Positions 33,163 to 45,801 of a DNA stretch of 64,000 nucleotides are shown here, piece by piece. The position numbers and the translations under genes are program-made. The notes beneath the pieces are model-generated. The model had not been told where the DNA came from and did not search any database. It saw nothing but the letters and a program-made list of their open reading frames with translations. Every line of letters starts with the position of its first letter. Within the stretch, counting starts at the first letter, position 1. Source of the DNA: Prostheceraeus crozeri. Its lineage: Eukaryota > Platyhelminthes > Polycladida > Euryleptidae. The stretch spans positions 102,501 through 166,500 of the forward strand of contig CAJQUW010008953.1 of assembly GCA_907163375.1 (NCBI GenBank). Reading direction: 5' to 3'.

Positions 33163-36100
33163 TTGAAGCTGGGACATTCCCATAATGACGTCTACATGTT
33201 TCATAATTTTAATAAACTTATAGTTAATAAGACTTAAGGTTTGTCCTTAAGAGGACAGGTGGTGCGTTCCCACCGGCAGACATTAAACGTTCAGGCGCGT
33301 CAAACTTTTGACTATCCTAGGACTACATTTTAGAGCCAAACTTGACGAGATCGGTGTGGAGGACCTTTCCCACTAGTCCATTTTTTCACTCAGCGCTTCT
33401 AAAGCGGGGCTGGATCTTACCCCTAATGGTCCTCTGACTTGTGATCCTCGACAAATGCATGAATGCATGAAGGTCTTTAAGCACAAAGACTTGACGGATC
33501 TGATTGCGTGCCGGGCGGACCTACCCGGGGGTCCATAACATAGCGCTATACGGGCTGGACTTCACCCTTAAGTGTACGAGATCGTACAAGGCCGCTTAAC
33601 AAGTGATCTCCTTGGTCAAAGTTTCAGGCTCGAGTGATTAGAACTTATATATAAATCGACACTTAGTAATCACCATGTCAACCCCATGGAGACCAGTAAC
33701 CGACACAGTCCATTCATCACACTAGGGTAGTTAGCGATAAAAAAACGTTAAAACAAATAAAACAATAGCCAGTCGTCAGCAGGTACCCGCCTGGTTGCGT
33801 TTCGGCCCCTCTACCTGAACGCTCAAGCCCAGGCGGGCGGGCCCCGCATAAACTTATATGCGGCTGGAATTATAAAATAAATACATTAATGATATTTGTA
33901 ATAATAAGTATTACTGATTGTAATATTAAAAAAAAAAACAAAACAACCGCAAAAGACGGATACATCCAAAACAAACTAAAATATATGTGTGAAATACTGA
34001 AATGGTATAACCAATGAAGAAAATGTAAGAAAACAGTGTTAATTATATTGTTTAAAATGCGCACTGCGATGTCAGCTGCCTGCTGAGAAATATCCAACTT
34101 GACTAGAAAATTGTTAGGACCGGTTAGGATTTCTCAGTACATGCCTTCATTTTAGACTTATAATACCTCTTGCTTCACAAAAAGTGTCATATTAATTCGT
34201 TTAATTAGATCCTCAAGATTAGACAGCAATGCGACAATAACGTAAATCCTGGCCGCAAATACATTAATTCCCATGTTATAAGGTATTGCACTGTCTGAAA
34301 TGTCAACAGAACAACAGGGAAATCAAAATTTTCCACTTTATGATATATTGAGGTTCGAAGACCGTCACTACTAGATTGGAGTCTCACATCGAGGTAAAAC
34401 GATGGCTTTGTCATTGACTCCGTTTTCTATCTGCAAGAAGCTCCATTGGGTAAATTTTCGGAATTAAGGTATTGAAATGCTTTAATTTATTACGCATATA
34501 TCGTCTATATATCTCGAAGTGTTTGACAATAATTAGCCAGTCCAAACTTTTTATTTTTAACTAATTGTTTCATAAAAGCAAATTCGCAATTTAACAGAAA
34601 CAAGTCGGCAAGTAAAGGACTGCAATTCCCTCCCATTGGTACTCCTCGAATTTGTCTGAACACGTACCGGAAAAAGAAATGTAGACTTCAGACACTATAA
34701 AATCAATAGCCTTCTTAAAAGAGTCCACGTCATAACAAGAATACCCCTTATATTTGATTTTGAGAAAAACGACTTCTCATATCCTACACACAAGTATCTA
34801 CGATTAGTGGAATTGAATGTGAGATCAAGGATGGAAAAAATATTATTCTTGATAGCACCTTGATCTAAGTTTGTATAAAGAGTAGAGAAGTCAAAAACTT
34901 GCATAGAGTGGACGTTCACGTTAGAAATATTCCTCAAAAAATCTTGAGTCGAGGCTACACTCCAAAAATAAGAATAACCAGTATTACTCCTGATTGACTC
35001 ACAGTATCTATGAAAATTTTCTCTTATCACTTTCAGACCTTTGTTGATATTCACCGATAACTTTTAGTTGTACAATTCTGGCTCCGGCAATGAATCTAAA
35101 CTTGAGGATTTTTATGCAATTTTGGAATCCAGAAAGTTTTGGTAGTTGAAGTCCTTGTCACTAACATTAATATTAAAGTTTGATTTCATATCTTTAACGT
35201 GTTTAGTAGGACCTTCCTTATCAGAAATAAGCTCAGGTTTATAAGTTGCATTGCCTACTGCAGTGGAAGAATCTATGTCAAAACCAAGCTCATCCATCAG
35301 GATTTTGAGATAGAACTTTTTACATATGAAACTAAAGTTGTTGGATGCTTTATCGACAGGACGACTATCAAGTTTTTTATGGAGATCTTGCAACTCCTTA
35401 TCAACACAAACGCTGCTGCCATTATCTTTCCCACCCAACTTCTTACAACGAAAGATGCGGTGCTTTACTAACATCATGACCCTGTTTTTCCAAATAGAGA
35501 AGTCATCAACTTTTAAGTGAAGGCGACTGGACACACGAGATATATGATTATCTATGGAATCGCTGATCTCTTTTTGAATGGATTTCCATGATATTGACCT
35601 AGACAATCTGTGTTTAGTGCCATACGCGAATATAGCTCTGAGACCTGGATCATTATTATATCTAAATTACCGGTAAAAACATGCCCATAAGGCTCATAAA
35701 CAAAACTGGTCATCGAGTCGCAGCTGCAAATCGCTCTGTAAAATGCCAACAACTTCTTGAATTGTCAGGCTATTAAGAAACTTATTATAAAATTGAAGAA
35801 TTTCAAACAAATAGGGTTATTAAGCTTATAAGTACACTTTGGGAGGATATAGATGTTTCGCTTTTTCTGGAACTAAAGCACAGGAACTTTTATCATTAAA
35901 TACAGAAGGTAAATGAAGTTTGTCAACTAAATGAGACTTGAAAGGAATCACTATATGCGTTTTGTCCTCGGTAAAGCTATCCCTCTTGTTTCTATATAAT
36001 TTACTATGAACATATGTTGTCAAAACGAAAAGATAGTCATTCGACTGATCAAGAAGCCTACAATACATAATTTTAAGCATGCTATCACTAATCGATTTCA

Positions 36101-37003
36101 AGCAATTATAGAAATGTCTATTTTGTTGCTCTTCATCAACTCTTGAAGTTCCTTGAGAATATCCTCACAACTATTAGATGGAGATATTTCTTTCTACCCG
36201 ACTTCCTAAGGCCATGGCTTCTCTTACGTCTGCTAATAGGAGAACTAAAAAATGAAATTGCAGTGTTCTGAGAGGCGCAACCTCCGCCTAACACTCTGTC
36301 ATTCAAAAACCCAAAGGATGCAAGGTGTTCAGCGTTCTTATATGAAAATCTTCCTTACTCTTAAGCTCGAAGGCAATTTCTGTATCAGATTTATTACGAA
36401 CATCGACGAAGTCAATAATTTGTATACTTACATCATCCCAACTGTGATTAGAACTATTAAAATGATTACTTAAATACGTATTGAGATGATTCTTTTGAAC
36501 AGACTGCCGCTGCCCATTTAATCTACAATGTAATGTTTGTCTGTCCAACATACTGGACCCACATGATTGACATGATGATCAAATATATTACATGCCTACT
36601 CTTACACGAGAAACTACTAGGATAATTTAAAACGAACCGTCTGCCGTACTAAAACTCTTAAAAGTAGTATTAGTGTCAAGAGATTTACAACATAGCATCT
36701 TTTGCTGCGCAGACATCAACACTACTGACGCATGTAGAGGGCGCTATCCACTCCTTCGCATTAACGTCATACACTTTAGCTTGCATTATAATCCATATTT
36801 CAAATGCCAGACCACCCCATACTAAGCAAGGAATCCTTTCAGAGGTTGACTTTAGATCCTTGCTATCTAATTGGTACTTAGAGACCTTACACAACTACCG
36901 ATGTCATTAATAAACCGCTATAAGAATGTGAGCTTTCGCCTGCCAGCAGAGGTCCATAGCGGGTCATTAACCACCACATCTGCAGACTTACTGTGTTTAG
37001 CAA
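33163..37003 (-). mobile_element. Naiad unit 3 (full length, indel-rich)
   Basis: 3,841 bp, shorter than units 1 and 2 because of many one- and two-base deletions spread along it, with very few substitutions. See the finding on possible assembly error. Confidence 0.8.
34052..36796 (-). pseudogene. Penelope protein, copy 3
   Basis: The same protein split into many short frames by single-base indels (for example near 34280, 34755, 35063, 35104, 35360, 35655 and 36540). All motif segments can still be recognised locally: the GIY-YIG part at about 36550-36300, the STLYTNL motif A near 34870 and the motif B region near 34640. Confidence 0.7.
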
Positions 37004-40000
37004 TTGAAGCTGGGACATTCCCATAATGACGTCTACATGTTTCATAATTTTAATAAACTTATAGTTAATAAGACTTAAGTTTGTCCTTTAAAGGACAGGT
37101 GGTGCGTTCCCCGGCAGACATTAAACGTTCAAGGCGCGTCAAACTTTTGACTATCCTAGACTACATTTTAGAGCCAAACTTGACGAGATCGTGTGGAGAC
37201 CTTCCCACTAGTCCATTTTTCACTCAGCAGGCTTCTAAAGCGGGGCTGGATCTTACCCCTAATGGTCCTCTGACTTTATCCTCGACAAATGCATGAATGC
37301 ATGAAGGTCTTTAAGCACAAGACTTGACGGATCTGATTGCGTGCCGGCGACCTACCCGGGGGTCATAACATAGCGCTATACGGCTGGACTTCACCCTTAA
37401 GTGTACGAGATCGTACAAGGCCGCTTAACAAGTGATCTCCTTGGTCAAGTTTCAGGCTCGATTGATTAGGAACTTATATATAAATCGACACTTAGTAATC
37501 ACCATGTCAACCCCATGGAGACCAGTAACCGACACAGTCCATTCATCACAGGGTAGTTAGCGATAAAAAAAAACTTTAAAACAAAATAAAACAATAGCCA
37601 GTCGTCAGCAGGTACCCGCCTGGTTGCGTTTCGGCCGCCCTCTAACCTGAACGCTCAAGCCCAGGCGGGCGGGCCCCGCATAAACTTATATGCGGCTGGC
37701 ATTCTAAAATCAATACAGTAATGATATGTGTAATAATAAGTAATACTGATAGTAATAGTAAAAACAAAAACAAAACCAACCGCAAAAGACGGATACATCC
37801 AAAACAAACTAAAATATATGTGTGAAATACTGAAATGGTATAACCAATGAAGAAAATGTTAAGAAAACAGTGTTAATTATATTGTTTAAAATGCGCACTG
37901 CGATGTCAGCTGCCTGGCTGAGAAATATCCAAACTTGACTAGAAAATTGTTAGGACCGGTTAGGATTTTCTCAGTACATGCCTTCATTTTAGACTTATAA
38001 TATCCTCTGCTGCTTCACAAAAAAGTGTCATATTAATTCGTTAATTAGCTTAGATCCTCAAGATGTGACAGATGCGACAATAACGTAAATCCTGGCCGCA
38101 AATACATTAATTCCCATGTTATAAGGTATTGCACTGTCTGGAAATGTCAACAGAACAACAGGGAAATCAAAAATTTTCCACTTTATGATATATTGAGGTT
38201 CGAAGACCGTCACTACTAGATTGGAGTCTCACATCGAGGTAAACATGGCTTTGTCATTGACTCCGTTTCTATCTGCAAGAAGCTCCATTGGGTAAATTTT
38301 CGGAATTAAGGTATTGAAATGCTTGTAATTTATTACGCATATATCGTCTATATATCTCGAAGTGTTTGACAATAATTAGCCAGTCCAAACTTTTTATTTT
38401 TAACTAATTGTTTCATAAAAGCAAATTCGCAATTTAACAGAAACAAGTCGGCAAGTAAAGGACTGCAATTCCCTCCCCATTGGTACTCCCGAATTTGTCT
38501 GAACACGTAACCGGAAAAAGAAATGTAGACTTCAGACACTATAAAACAATAGCCTTCTTAAAAGAGTCCACGTCATAACAAGAATACCCCTTATATTTGA
38601 TTTTGGAGAAAAACGACTTCTCATATCCTACACACAAAGTATCTACGATTAGTGGAATTGAATGTGAGATCAAGGATGGAAAAAATATTATTCTTGATAG
38701 CACCTTGATCTAAGTTTGTATAAAGAGTAGAGAAGTCAAAAACTTGCATAGAGTGGACGTTCACGTTAGAAATATTCCTCAAAAAATCTTGAGTCGAGGC
38801 TACACTCCAAAAATAAGAATAACCAGTATTACTCCTGATTGACTCACAGTATCTATGAAAATTTTCTCTTATCACTTTCAGACCTTTGTTGATATTCACC
38901 GATAACTTTTTAGTTGTACAATTTTCTGGCTCGGCAATGAATCTAAACTATGAGGATTTTTATGCAATTTTGGAATCCAGAAAGTTTTGGTAGTTGAAGG
39001 TCCTTGTCACTAACATTAATATTAAAGTTTGATTTCATATCTTTAACGTGTTTAGTAAGGACTTCCTTATCAGAAATAAGCTCAGTTTATAAGTTGCATT
39101 GCCTACTGCAGTGGAAGAATCTATGTCAAAACCAAGCTCATCCATCAGATTTTGAGATAGAACTTTTTACATATGAAACTAAAGTTGTTGGATGCTTTAT
39201 CGACAGGAACGACTATCAAGTTTTTATGGAGATCTTGCAACTCCTTATCAACACAAACGCTGCTGCCATTATCTTTCCCACCCAACTTCTTACAACGAAA
39301 GATGCGGTGCTTTACTAACATCATGACCCTGTTTTTCCAAATAGAGAAGTCATCAACTTTTAAGTGAAGGCGACTGGACACACGAGATATATGATTATCT
39401 ATGGAATCGCTGATCTCTTTTTGAATGGATTTCCATGATATTGACCTAGACAATCTGTGTTTAGTGCCATACGCGAATATAGCTCTGAGACCTGGATCAT
39501 TTAATTATCTAAATTACCGGTAAAAACATGCCCATAAGGCTCATAAACAAAAACTGGTCATCGAGTCGCAGCTGCAATCGCTCTGTAAAATGCCAACAAC
39601 TTCTTGAATTGTCAGGCTATTAAGAAACTTATTATAATTGAAGAATTTCAAACAAATAGGGTTATTAAGCTTATGGTACACTTTGGGAGGATATAGATGT
39701 TTCGCTTTTTCTGGAACTAAAGCACAGGAACTTTTATCATTAAATACAGAAGGTAAATGAAGTTTGTCAACTAAATGAGACTTGAAAGGAATCACTATAT
39801 GCGTTTTGTCCTCGGTAAAGCTATCCCTCTTGTTTCTATATAATTTACTATGAACATATGTTGTCAAAACGAAAGATAGGTCATTCGACTGATCAAGAAG
39901 CCTACAATACATAATTTTAAGCATGCTATCACTAATCGATTTCAAGCAATTATAGAAATGTCTTATTTTGTTGCTCTTCATCAACTCTTGAAGTTCCTTG

Positions 40001-40865
40001 AGAATATCCTCACAACTATTAGATGGAGGATATTTCTTTCTACCCGACTTCCTAAGGCCATGGCTTCTCTTACGTCTGCTAATAGGAGAACTAAAAAATG
40101 AAAATGAATTTGCAGTGTTCTGAGAGGCGCAACCTCCGCCTAACACTCTGTCATTCAAAACCCAAAGGATGCAAGGTGTTCAGCGTTCTTATATGAAAAT
40201 CTTCCTTACTCTTAAGCTCGAAGGCAATTTCTGTATCAGATTTATTTACGAACATCGACGAAGTCAATAATTTGTATACTTACATCATCCCAACTGTGAT
40301 TAGAACTATTAAAATGATTACTTAAATAATACGTATTGAGATGATTCTTTTGAACAGACTGCCGATGCCCATTAAGTCTACAATGTAATGGCTGTTTTGT
40401 CTGTCCAACATACTGGGCCCCACATGATTGACATGTGATCAAATATATTATATGTCTACTCTTACACGAGAAACTACTATGATAATTTAAAACGAACGTC
40501 TGCCGGTACTAAAACTCTTAAAAGTAGTATTAGTGTCAAGAGATTTACAACATAGGCATCTTTTGCTGCCGCAGACATCACACTACACTGACGCATGTAG
40601 AGGGCGCTATCCACTCCTTTCGCATTAACGTCATACACTTTAGCTTGCATTATATCCATATTTCAAATGCCAGGACCCCATACTAAGCAAGGAATCCTTT
40701 CAGAGGTTGGACTTTAGATCCTTGCTATCTAATTGGTACTTAGACCTTACACAACTACCGATGTCATTAATAAACCGCTATAAGAATGTGAGGCTTTCGC
40801 CTGCCAGCAGAGGTCCAGTAGCGGGTCATAAACCACCAGCATCTGCAGACTTACTGTGTTAGCAA
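37004..40865 (-). mobile_element. Naiad unit 4 (full length, indel-rich)
   Basis: 3,862 bp. The left half (37.0-39.1 kb) has dense single-base indels like unit 3; the right half is closer to units 1 and 2. It is bounded by the same TTGAAGCTGGGACATTC junctions. Confidence 0.8.
37886..40659 (-). pseudogene. Penelope protein, copy 4
   Basis: Several frames cover the protein: the N-terminus from 40659, the GIY-YIG region at 40442-40242, a middle part at 40158-39541 and the RT region 39453-38348. Frame breaks from one-base indels occur around 40250, 39545, 39500, 39150, 38935, 38635, 38545 and 38475. The shared break before YIDD is present here too. Confidence 0.7.
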
Positions 40866-42012
40866 TTGAAGCTGGGACATTCCCATAACGACGTCTACAT
40901 GTTTCATAATTTAATAAACTTATAGTTAATAAGACTTAAGGTTTGTCCTTAAGAGGACAGGTGGTGCATTCCCACCGGCAGACATTAAACGTTCAAGGCG
41001 CGTCAAACTTTTGACTATCCTAGGACTACATTTTAGAGCCAAACTTGACGAGATCGGTGTGGAGGACCTTCCCACTAGTCCATTTTCACTCAGCGCTTCT
41101 AAAGCGGGGCTGGATCTTACCCCTAATGGTCCTCTGACTTGTGATCCTCGACAAATGCATGAATGCATGAAGGTCTTTAAGCACAAAGACTTGACGGATC
41201 TGATTGCGTGCCGGGCGGACCTACCCGGGGGTCCATAACATAGCGCTATACGGGCTGGACTTCACCCTTAAGTGTACGAGATCGTACAAGGCCGCTTAAC
41301 AAGTGATCTCCTTGGTCAAAGTTTCAGGCTCGATTGATTAGGAACTTATATATAAATAGACACTTAGTAATCACCATGTCAACCCCATGGAGACCAGTAA
41401 CCGACACAGTCCATTCATCACACTAGGGTAGTTAGCGATAAAAAAAACGTTAAAACAAATAAAACAATAGCCAGTCGTCAGCAGGTACCCGCCTGGTTGC
41501 GTTTCGGCCCCTCTACCTGAACGCTCAAGCCCAGGCGGGCGGGGCCCCGCATAAACTTATATGCGGCTGGCATTCTAAAATCAATACAGTAATGATATGT
41601 GTAATAATAAATAATACTGATAGTAATAGTAAAAACAAAAACAAAACAACCGCAAAAGACGGGTACATCCAAAACAAACTAAAATATATGTGTGAAATAC
41701 TGAAATGGTATAACCAATGAAGAAAATGTTAAGAAAACAGTGTTAATTATATTGTTTAAAATGCGCACTGCGACATCAGCTGCCTGGCTGAGAAATATCC
41801 AAACTTGACTAGAAAATTGTTAGGACCGGTTAGGATTTTCTCAGTACATGCCTTCATTTTAGACTTATAATATCCTCTGCTGCTTATCACAAAAAGTGTC
41901 ATATTAATTCGTTTAATTAGAACTTCAAGATGTGAGCAGATGCGACAATAACGTAAAACCTGGCCGGCAAATACATTAATTCCCATGTTATAAGGTATTG
42001 CACTGTCTGTCT
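40866..42012 (-). mobile_element. Naiad unit 5 (5'-truncated)
   Basis: Only the 3' end of a unit: the non-coding region plus the last 84 codons of the RT frame (41756-42009). Homology to full units stops at CACTGTCTG (42009). Three extra bases (TCT) precede the GTAA target copy. This marks the 5' end of the array. Confidence 0.8.
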
Positions 42013-42016
42013 GTAA

Positions 42017-42175
42017 ATCTGCTGTATCAGTATTCATGATAATGAATGAGGGTGGTTTTGGTAAAATTGTGGGCATATTATTAATGGAAAACACACCTCA
42101 AAATGCTGCAACAGTGCGTTCATCACCACGTTCTTGAACGACTCTCTCTAGCTCTGCATCAGATAACCGACTCAT
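42017..42175 (-). pseudogene. Adenain-type protease, N-terminal part
   Basis: Starts at ATG 42173-42175, overlapping the capsid gene stop (TAATG). The first 25 codons begin MSRLSDAELERVV. A TGA at 42098-42100 follows, then the same frame gives GVFSINNMPTILPKPP, typical of the segment before the catalytic His in Polinton proteases. The Penelope insertion site cuts it at 42016. The remaining part is at 25420-25122, and the reading frame is conserved across the empty site. Confidence 0.7.
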
Positions 42176-43454
42176 TAACTTGTATAAGAAGTGGAAACGT
42201 CACGTAGCCTGTTAATTCGAATGGTGGAATCGAACACAGCATAGATGAGTACATTGACTGTTTTCGTCAAATCTTTTTCAAAGAAGAATTCTAGTTTAAG
42301 ACCCTTCGTGGCAGTTCCCGGACGATAAGAAGCACCTGCTTCACTGTTTGCTGTCAAATCAAATGCATAAAGTGTATAACCTTTAGCAAATTCATCATAG
42401 GTCAAACCATTGGTGTCATCAGTATTCCAGTATTTAAAGGTCTCCATAGTATTTTGATATGAGCGAGAATAATGGCCATTAGCGAAGTCTGGGCAAAAAG
42501 GAGTACCAGGAATGCAATCAGTATCACGATACAATCCGATTTGATTTAATCCAAAGTGTTAAAAGTTGAGGGGATTCTTCGATATATTACCATTGTATGC
42601 ATCATTTGCAATCAATCCCACAATGATCATTTTTGGTGATTGTGTAGGAAACAAACTATCTTTAACAAAGCTCTTTTGCGCACGAGGAATGGTGAAACTA
42701 TGGATCTCAGTATGATTTACATCATAAAGAGCATCATACTTCTTCAAACCCATCTCGTGACCAATAATCACCGAAGGATTCACTGTCATTCGTCGCACAT
42801 AAAGTCTAACACTTTCAAACACAATCTTAAATTCAGTCTTTGCTCCATAAGAATTCAATACAAATTTAGGATCGTTCGGCAAGAGATGAGCTCGCATGTC
42901 TACTCTTGACATTAAGAAACGTGATTGACGGAAAAGTCCAAGTATAGGGGACCATATAATTCACACACCCTACTTTCTGCAGTCCACTTTTCACGAGTGA
43001 CAAATCCCTTGTTTTTGTCACTATCAAATTCACCAGCTTCATCTTTACACCAACCCATAACAGCCATGTGACTCTTTTGTGCTTGTAGCTGGAGCTGCAT
43101 GACTGTTGAAAAATAACCGAGATAGGGATAACTGTGTTGACCACCTTCAACCCGAGTTTCACCAATGGTCAATGATACATCCTTGAAGAGCGTTGCTATT
43201 GCCAAGTTATTCACGGCTACTTTGTCCTTGTCGTCAAGGGTTGTACCGTCCTTATTTACTATCTTAAACTTAACATGTAGATTGAAGTCATTTACATCGA
43301 TGTACTCAGCATCATTTCCTGGTATTAAAAACTCAATGACACTACAAGAATCGATACTTGTCTGTCGATAATGAATGGATACATAATTTCTAATGATATC
43401 CGTCTGCATAGGTGTTCTATCAAATAAGCAAAGGGATGAGGTTTTACATTCCAT
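42175..43454 (-). pseudogene. Polinton major capsid protein (double jelly roll), broken
   Basis: The start MECKTSSLCLFDRTPMQTDI followed by EYIDVNDFNLHVKFKI matches the N-terminus of the Polinton capsid family, which includes proteins annotated as F54H12.2-like in animal genomes. About 427 codons. A one-base shift near 42945 separates the first 170 codons from the rest, and TAA at 42559-42561 interrupts it in frame. The C-terminal part (42534-42175) is open, with FFFEKDLTKTVNVLIYAVFDS near the end. It would assemble the icosahedral shell. It lies directly between the pVI-like gene and the protease and overlaps the protease start. Confidence 0.8.
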
Positions 43455-43456
43455 AT

Positions 43457-43849
43457 TTAAAACAGTCCACGTCGTCTGCGTTTGCTAGGAGGTATACGAG
43501 ATGCTCTTCGCTTACGTTTGCCTGAAGTAGAGAGTGGATTGATATGACTGATGACAGACCTGATACCAGCCTTACCGACATTCTTCAAACGCTGTATTCC
43601 ATGACGCTTTAGCGATTCACGAATCGGCAATCTTCCTGAAAGCGCATCTTTTGCTACATCTGCTGCTAATCCTACAGCTTCATTAAAAGCTGATTTTTCC
43701 ACATTTGCAATAGTGGTGAGCATCATACCTTTGACAGCACCGAATAGACTACCCCCTTTTTGACGTCTCGATCCAGCATAAACGGGAAAGCCAGCTCCAT
43801 GACTAGTATAGGAGGGGGCAGAATAAAACGTAGCAGTTTGATCTTTAGG
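43457..43849 (-). CDS. pVI-like basic minor capsid protein
   Basis: 89 codons from the ATG at 43726. The same frame is open upstream to about 43849 without an ATG, and there encodes GFPVYAGSRRQKGGSLFG, the characteristic start of Polinton pVI-like proteins, so the true start has probably been lost. The C-terminus is highly basic (GKRKRRASRIPPSKRRRRGLF). In related elements this protein is thought to act as a membrane-lytic or core cement protein processed by the protease. The gene ends 3 bp before the capsid start. Confidence 0.55.
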   Translation of the reverse strand, partial: PKDQTATFYSAPSYTSHGAGFPVYAGSRRQKGGSLFGAVKGMMLTTIANVEKSAFNEAVGLAADVAKDALSGRLPIRESLKRHGIQRLKNVGKAGIRSVISHINPLSTSGKRKRRASRIPPSKRRRRGLF

Positions 43850-43885
43850 TATTTATATTTAGATTTACACAATTCATTACTTTGC

Positions 43886-44954
43886 TTAGGAACGTTGACT
43901 AACACGATAAAGGTCAGAATGACGAATCAAACTGTTCATTGAATTTGGATAGCCAGCCCATTTCACCAGGCTCCACTTTTCCTCTTGTCGCATTTGGTGA
44001 CGAAGTATCTTTTCAACCATGTAGTCATCATCTTCTTTGGTGATGGGTGTTTTCTCATGACGATAAAAACTCCCTTCAATCTCTTCACCATGATAATCAC
44101 GAAGCTTGTAGGTAGTGGTCTTGAATTTCTTGTTAACCTCATAGACAGTAAATATTTCTTCCGCCCAATTGGGAAGATATCCTTTCGCAAACACGCTTTT
44201 CACCTTCGAAATGCGAACTTTGTCATCAACCTGAATGTCACGTTTACCTTGTGATGGTTGCTTGCGTTTAGCATAGATTTCACAGATTGTATCCACCATG
44301 TCTGGAGTTATGTCAGCAGGTTTGTGACCAATCATGCGATGAACAGAATGATTGTAAGCGTGTACAGTATCTTGTAATACATCCGTCCACTTTTGTGTTA
44401 CTTTTGCAGTGAAATAGCGCCATAGGCGAGTTTTCAGTGTACGATTAAAGCGTTCGACCACTGCAGCCTTGTATGCACTTTTCACACTAAACAGCTCAAT
44501 GTTGTGTTCGCGAAATAAAGCACGCACATGTCTGTTTTCAAACTCTTTCCCTTAATCAGTCTGAATACGTGTGGGAATGCGTCCTTCACTGAAAATATTT
44601 TGGAAAACCTCGGCCATTTGTTCACCACGCTTTGTCTTGAGTGGTTGAACCCATGCATAGCGGGAAAATAAGTCAATGACAGTTAGGAGAAAGCGATAGC
44701 CTTTATTCTTTTTAGCTAATAAAGAATCATCAGCCAAATCTGCTTGCCATTGTCCATCAATATCATGAACGATATAAGAACGGGTAGGATAACGTTTTCG
44801 AGCTTATGTGTGCAATGTATATGCAGGTTGAGCTTTTAACCATCTCTTCACTTGTTTCTGTGAAAAACCACTTGCTTGTGACAACTTTTTTCACTGAAGC
44901 ATAAACTGCATAATGCCTTGGGTTATAGTAAATTGATTTCAGATGTTCATCCAT
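43886..44954 (-). pseudogene. Polinton integrase (rve family) with chromodomain
   Basis: About 355 codons. The N-terminus, MDEHLKSIYYNPRH, leads to a zinc-binding-like region with one frameshift (near 44885) and a stop near 44805. The catalytic core has a QWQADLADD segment (first Asp) and LLTVIDLFSRYAWVQPLK. TAA at 44552-44554 falls just after RIQTD, within the second-Asp segment. The third residue lies in the AAVVERFNRTLK segment. The C-terminus (about 44060-43900) reads YMVEKILRHQ and WSLVKWAGYP, a chromodomain-like fold. The enzyme would insert the element into the genome. Three lesions make it inactive. Confidence 0.8.
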
Positions 44955-44960
44955 CGTCTA

Positions 44961-45155
44961 TTAAGAGGGATCGTTTATTTGCCTAAAAGTATCAGTCTTT
45001 TTCTTCGCTAGGGTTTGCGTTTGTGTTTGAGTCTTGCTTTTGCTACTTTTTTGAGCCGTCTTGTATGAATCACTTTTACAACATGTACTTAAGCAGTTCA
45101 ATGACACATGAATGTTTGGCAACTCTGAACATGGGATACAACATAGCTTCTTCAT
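44961..45155 (-). CDS. Cysteine-rich small Polinton protein
   Basis: An intact frame from the ATG at 45155 (MKKLCCIPCSELPN). It carries seven cysteines in the first 27 residues in CC-x2-C and C-x3-CC arrangements, then a Thr/Gln/Lys-rich tail (SKTQTQTQTLAKKK). Metal binding is likely. Small CC-rich proteins next to the integrase recur in Polintons in my recollection, but the function is unknown. The start overlaps the end of the coiled-coil gene. Confidence 0.45.
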   Translation of the reverse strand: MKKLCCIPCSELPNIHVSLNCLSTCCKSDSYKTAQKSSKSKTQTQTQTLAKKKTDTFRQINDPS

Positions 45156-45156
45156 A

Positions 45157-45801
45157 TTAGAAGTCTGTGATAAAATCAAATGGTTGATAACGTGTTGAAG
45201 GTTTTGGTATATGCTTCGGCAACTTCTCGGGTGTTTTCAAAGTTTGCTTGATTCTCTTTTTAGGTCTCTCTACACTTTGCAACTTTCTCTTCCTAGGTGT
45301 AGAATCATTTTCCATTTCCTGTAAGGTATCACGTTCAAGAATTGCCTTTGGAACATTTAATTTCTTCATACTTTTTAAAAAGAACTCTCATCCTGTAGGC
45401 GTAAAGTGACAACGACGATCACGAACAGCATGATTAATTAAATCTTACACTCTTGAGTCCCTAATGACTGCGCCATCATCACCTACCACTTCACCTCGTT
45501 GAGTGATTTTCAAGTTGGGTTCGAGACTTCGATATAAGCTCAGTGCGCGATTGCGATAGGGTTTGGGTGAACCAAGTGAAAGATCATTGCGAATTTTTTC
45601 TTTCAATTGTTTCATTTCTTCTAAAGTAGAACTCTGCTTTATCAAACCATCATATGGATTTTTACTTTTTACAGCTTCTTGTTCATACTGCTGATTAAGT
45701 TGTGACATTTGATTTTCCCAAGGTTGATAAACGCTCTGCATTGTAGTCAGATGTATATATTCTTCTTGTGGAATAGCAATCAATCGTTGAAAACCACTCA
45801 T
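45157..45801 (-). pseudogene. Polinton coiled-coil protein, two in-frame stops
   Basis: One frame of 215 codons starting MSGFQRLIAIPQEEY. It has a helix-rich middle (QLNQQYEQEAVKS, MKQLKEKIRNDL), TAA at 45445-45447 and TGA at 45388-45390, then FFLKSMKKLNVPKAIL and a very basic tail (PRKRKLQSVERPKKRIK). The motif around NVPK is familiar from a conserved uncharacterised Polinton protein. Its start overlaps the ATPase stop (ATGA), showing tight late-gene packing. The TGA lies where related proteins usually have Trp. Confidence 0.6.

Larger units (their letters stand above)
25425..42012 (-). mobile_element. Tandem array of Naiad-type Penelope elements
   Basis: Four full-length units (about 3.84-3.87 kb) and one 5'-truncated unit (1.15 kb), all head to tail on the minus strand. 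GTAA flanks the array (25421-25424 and 42013-42016), in line with a single 4-bp target duplication. Each full unit encodes a protein with the GIY-YIG endonuclease before the reverse transcriptase. That permuted order is the one described for the Naiad/Chlamys clade of Penelope-like elements. The truncated copy is at the 5' end of the array, as is usual for Penelope insertions. Confidence 0.85.
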
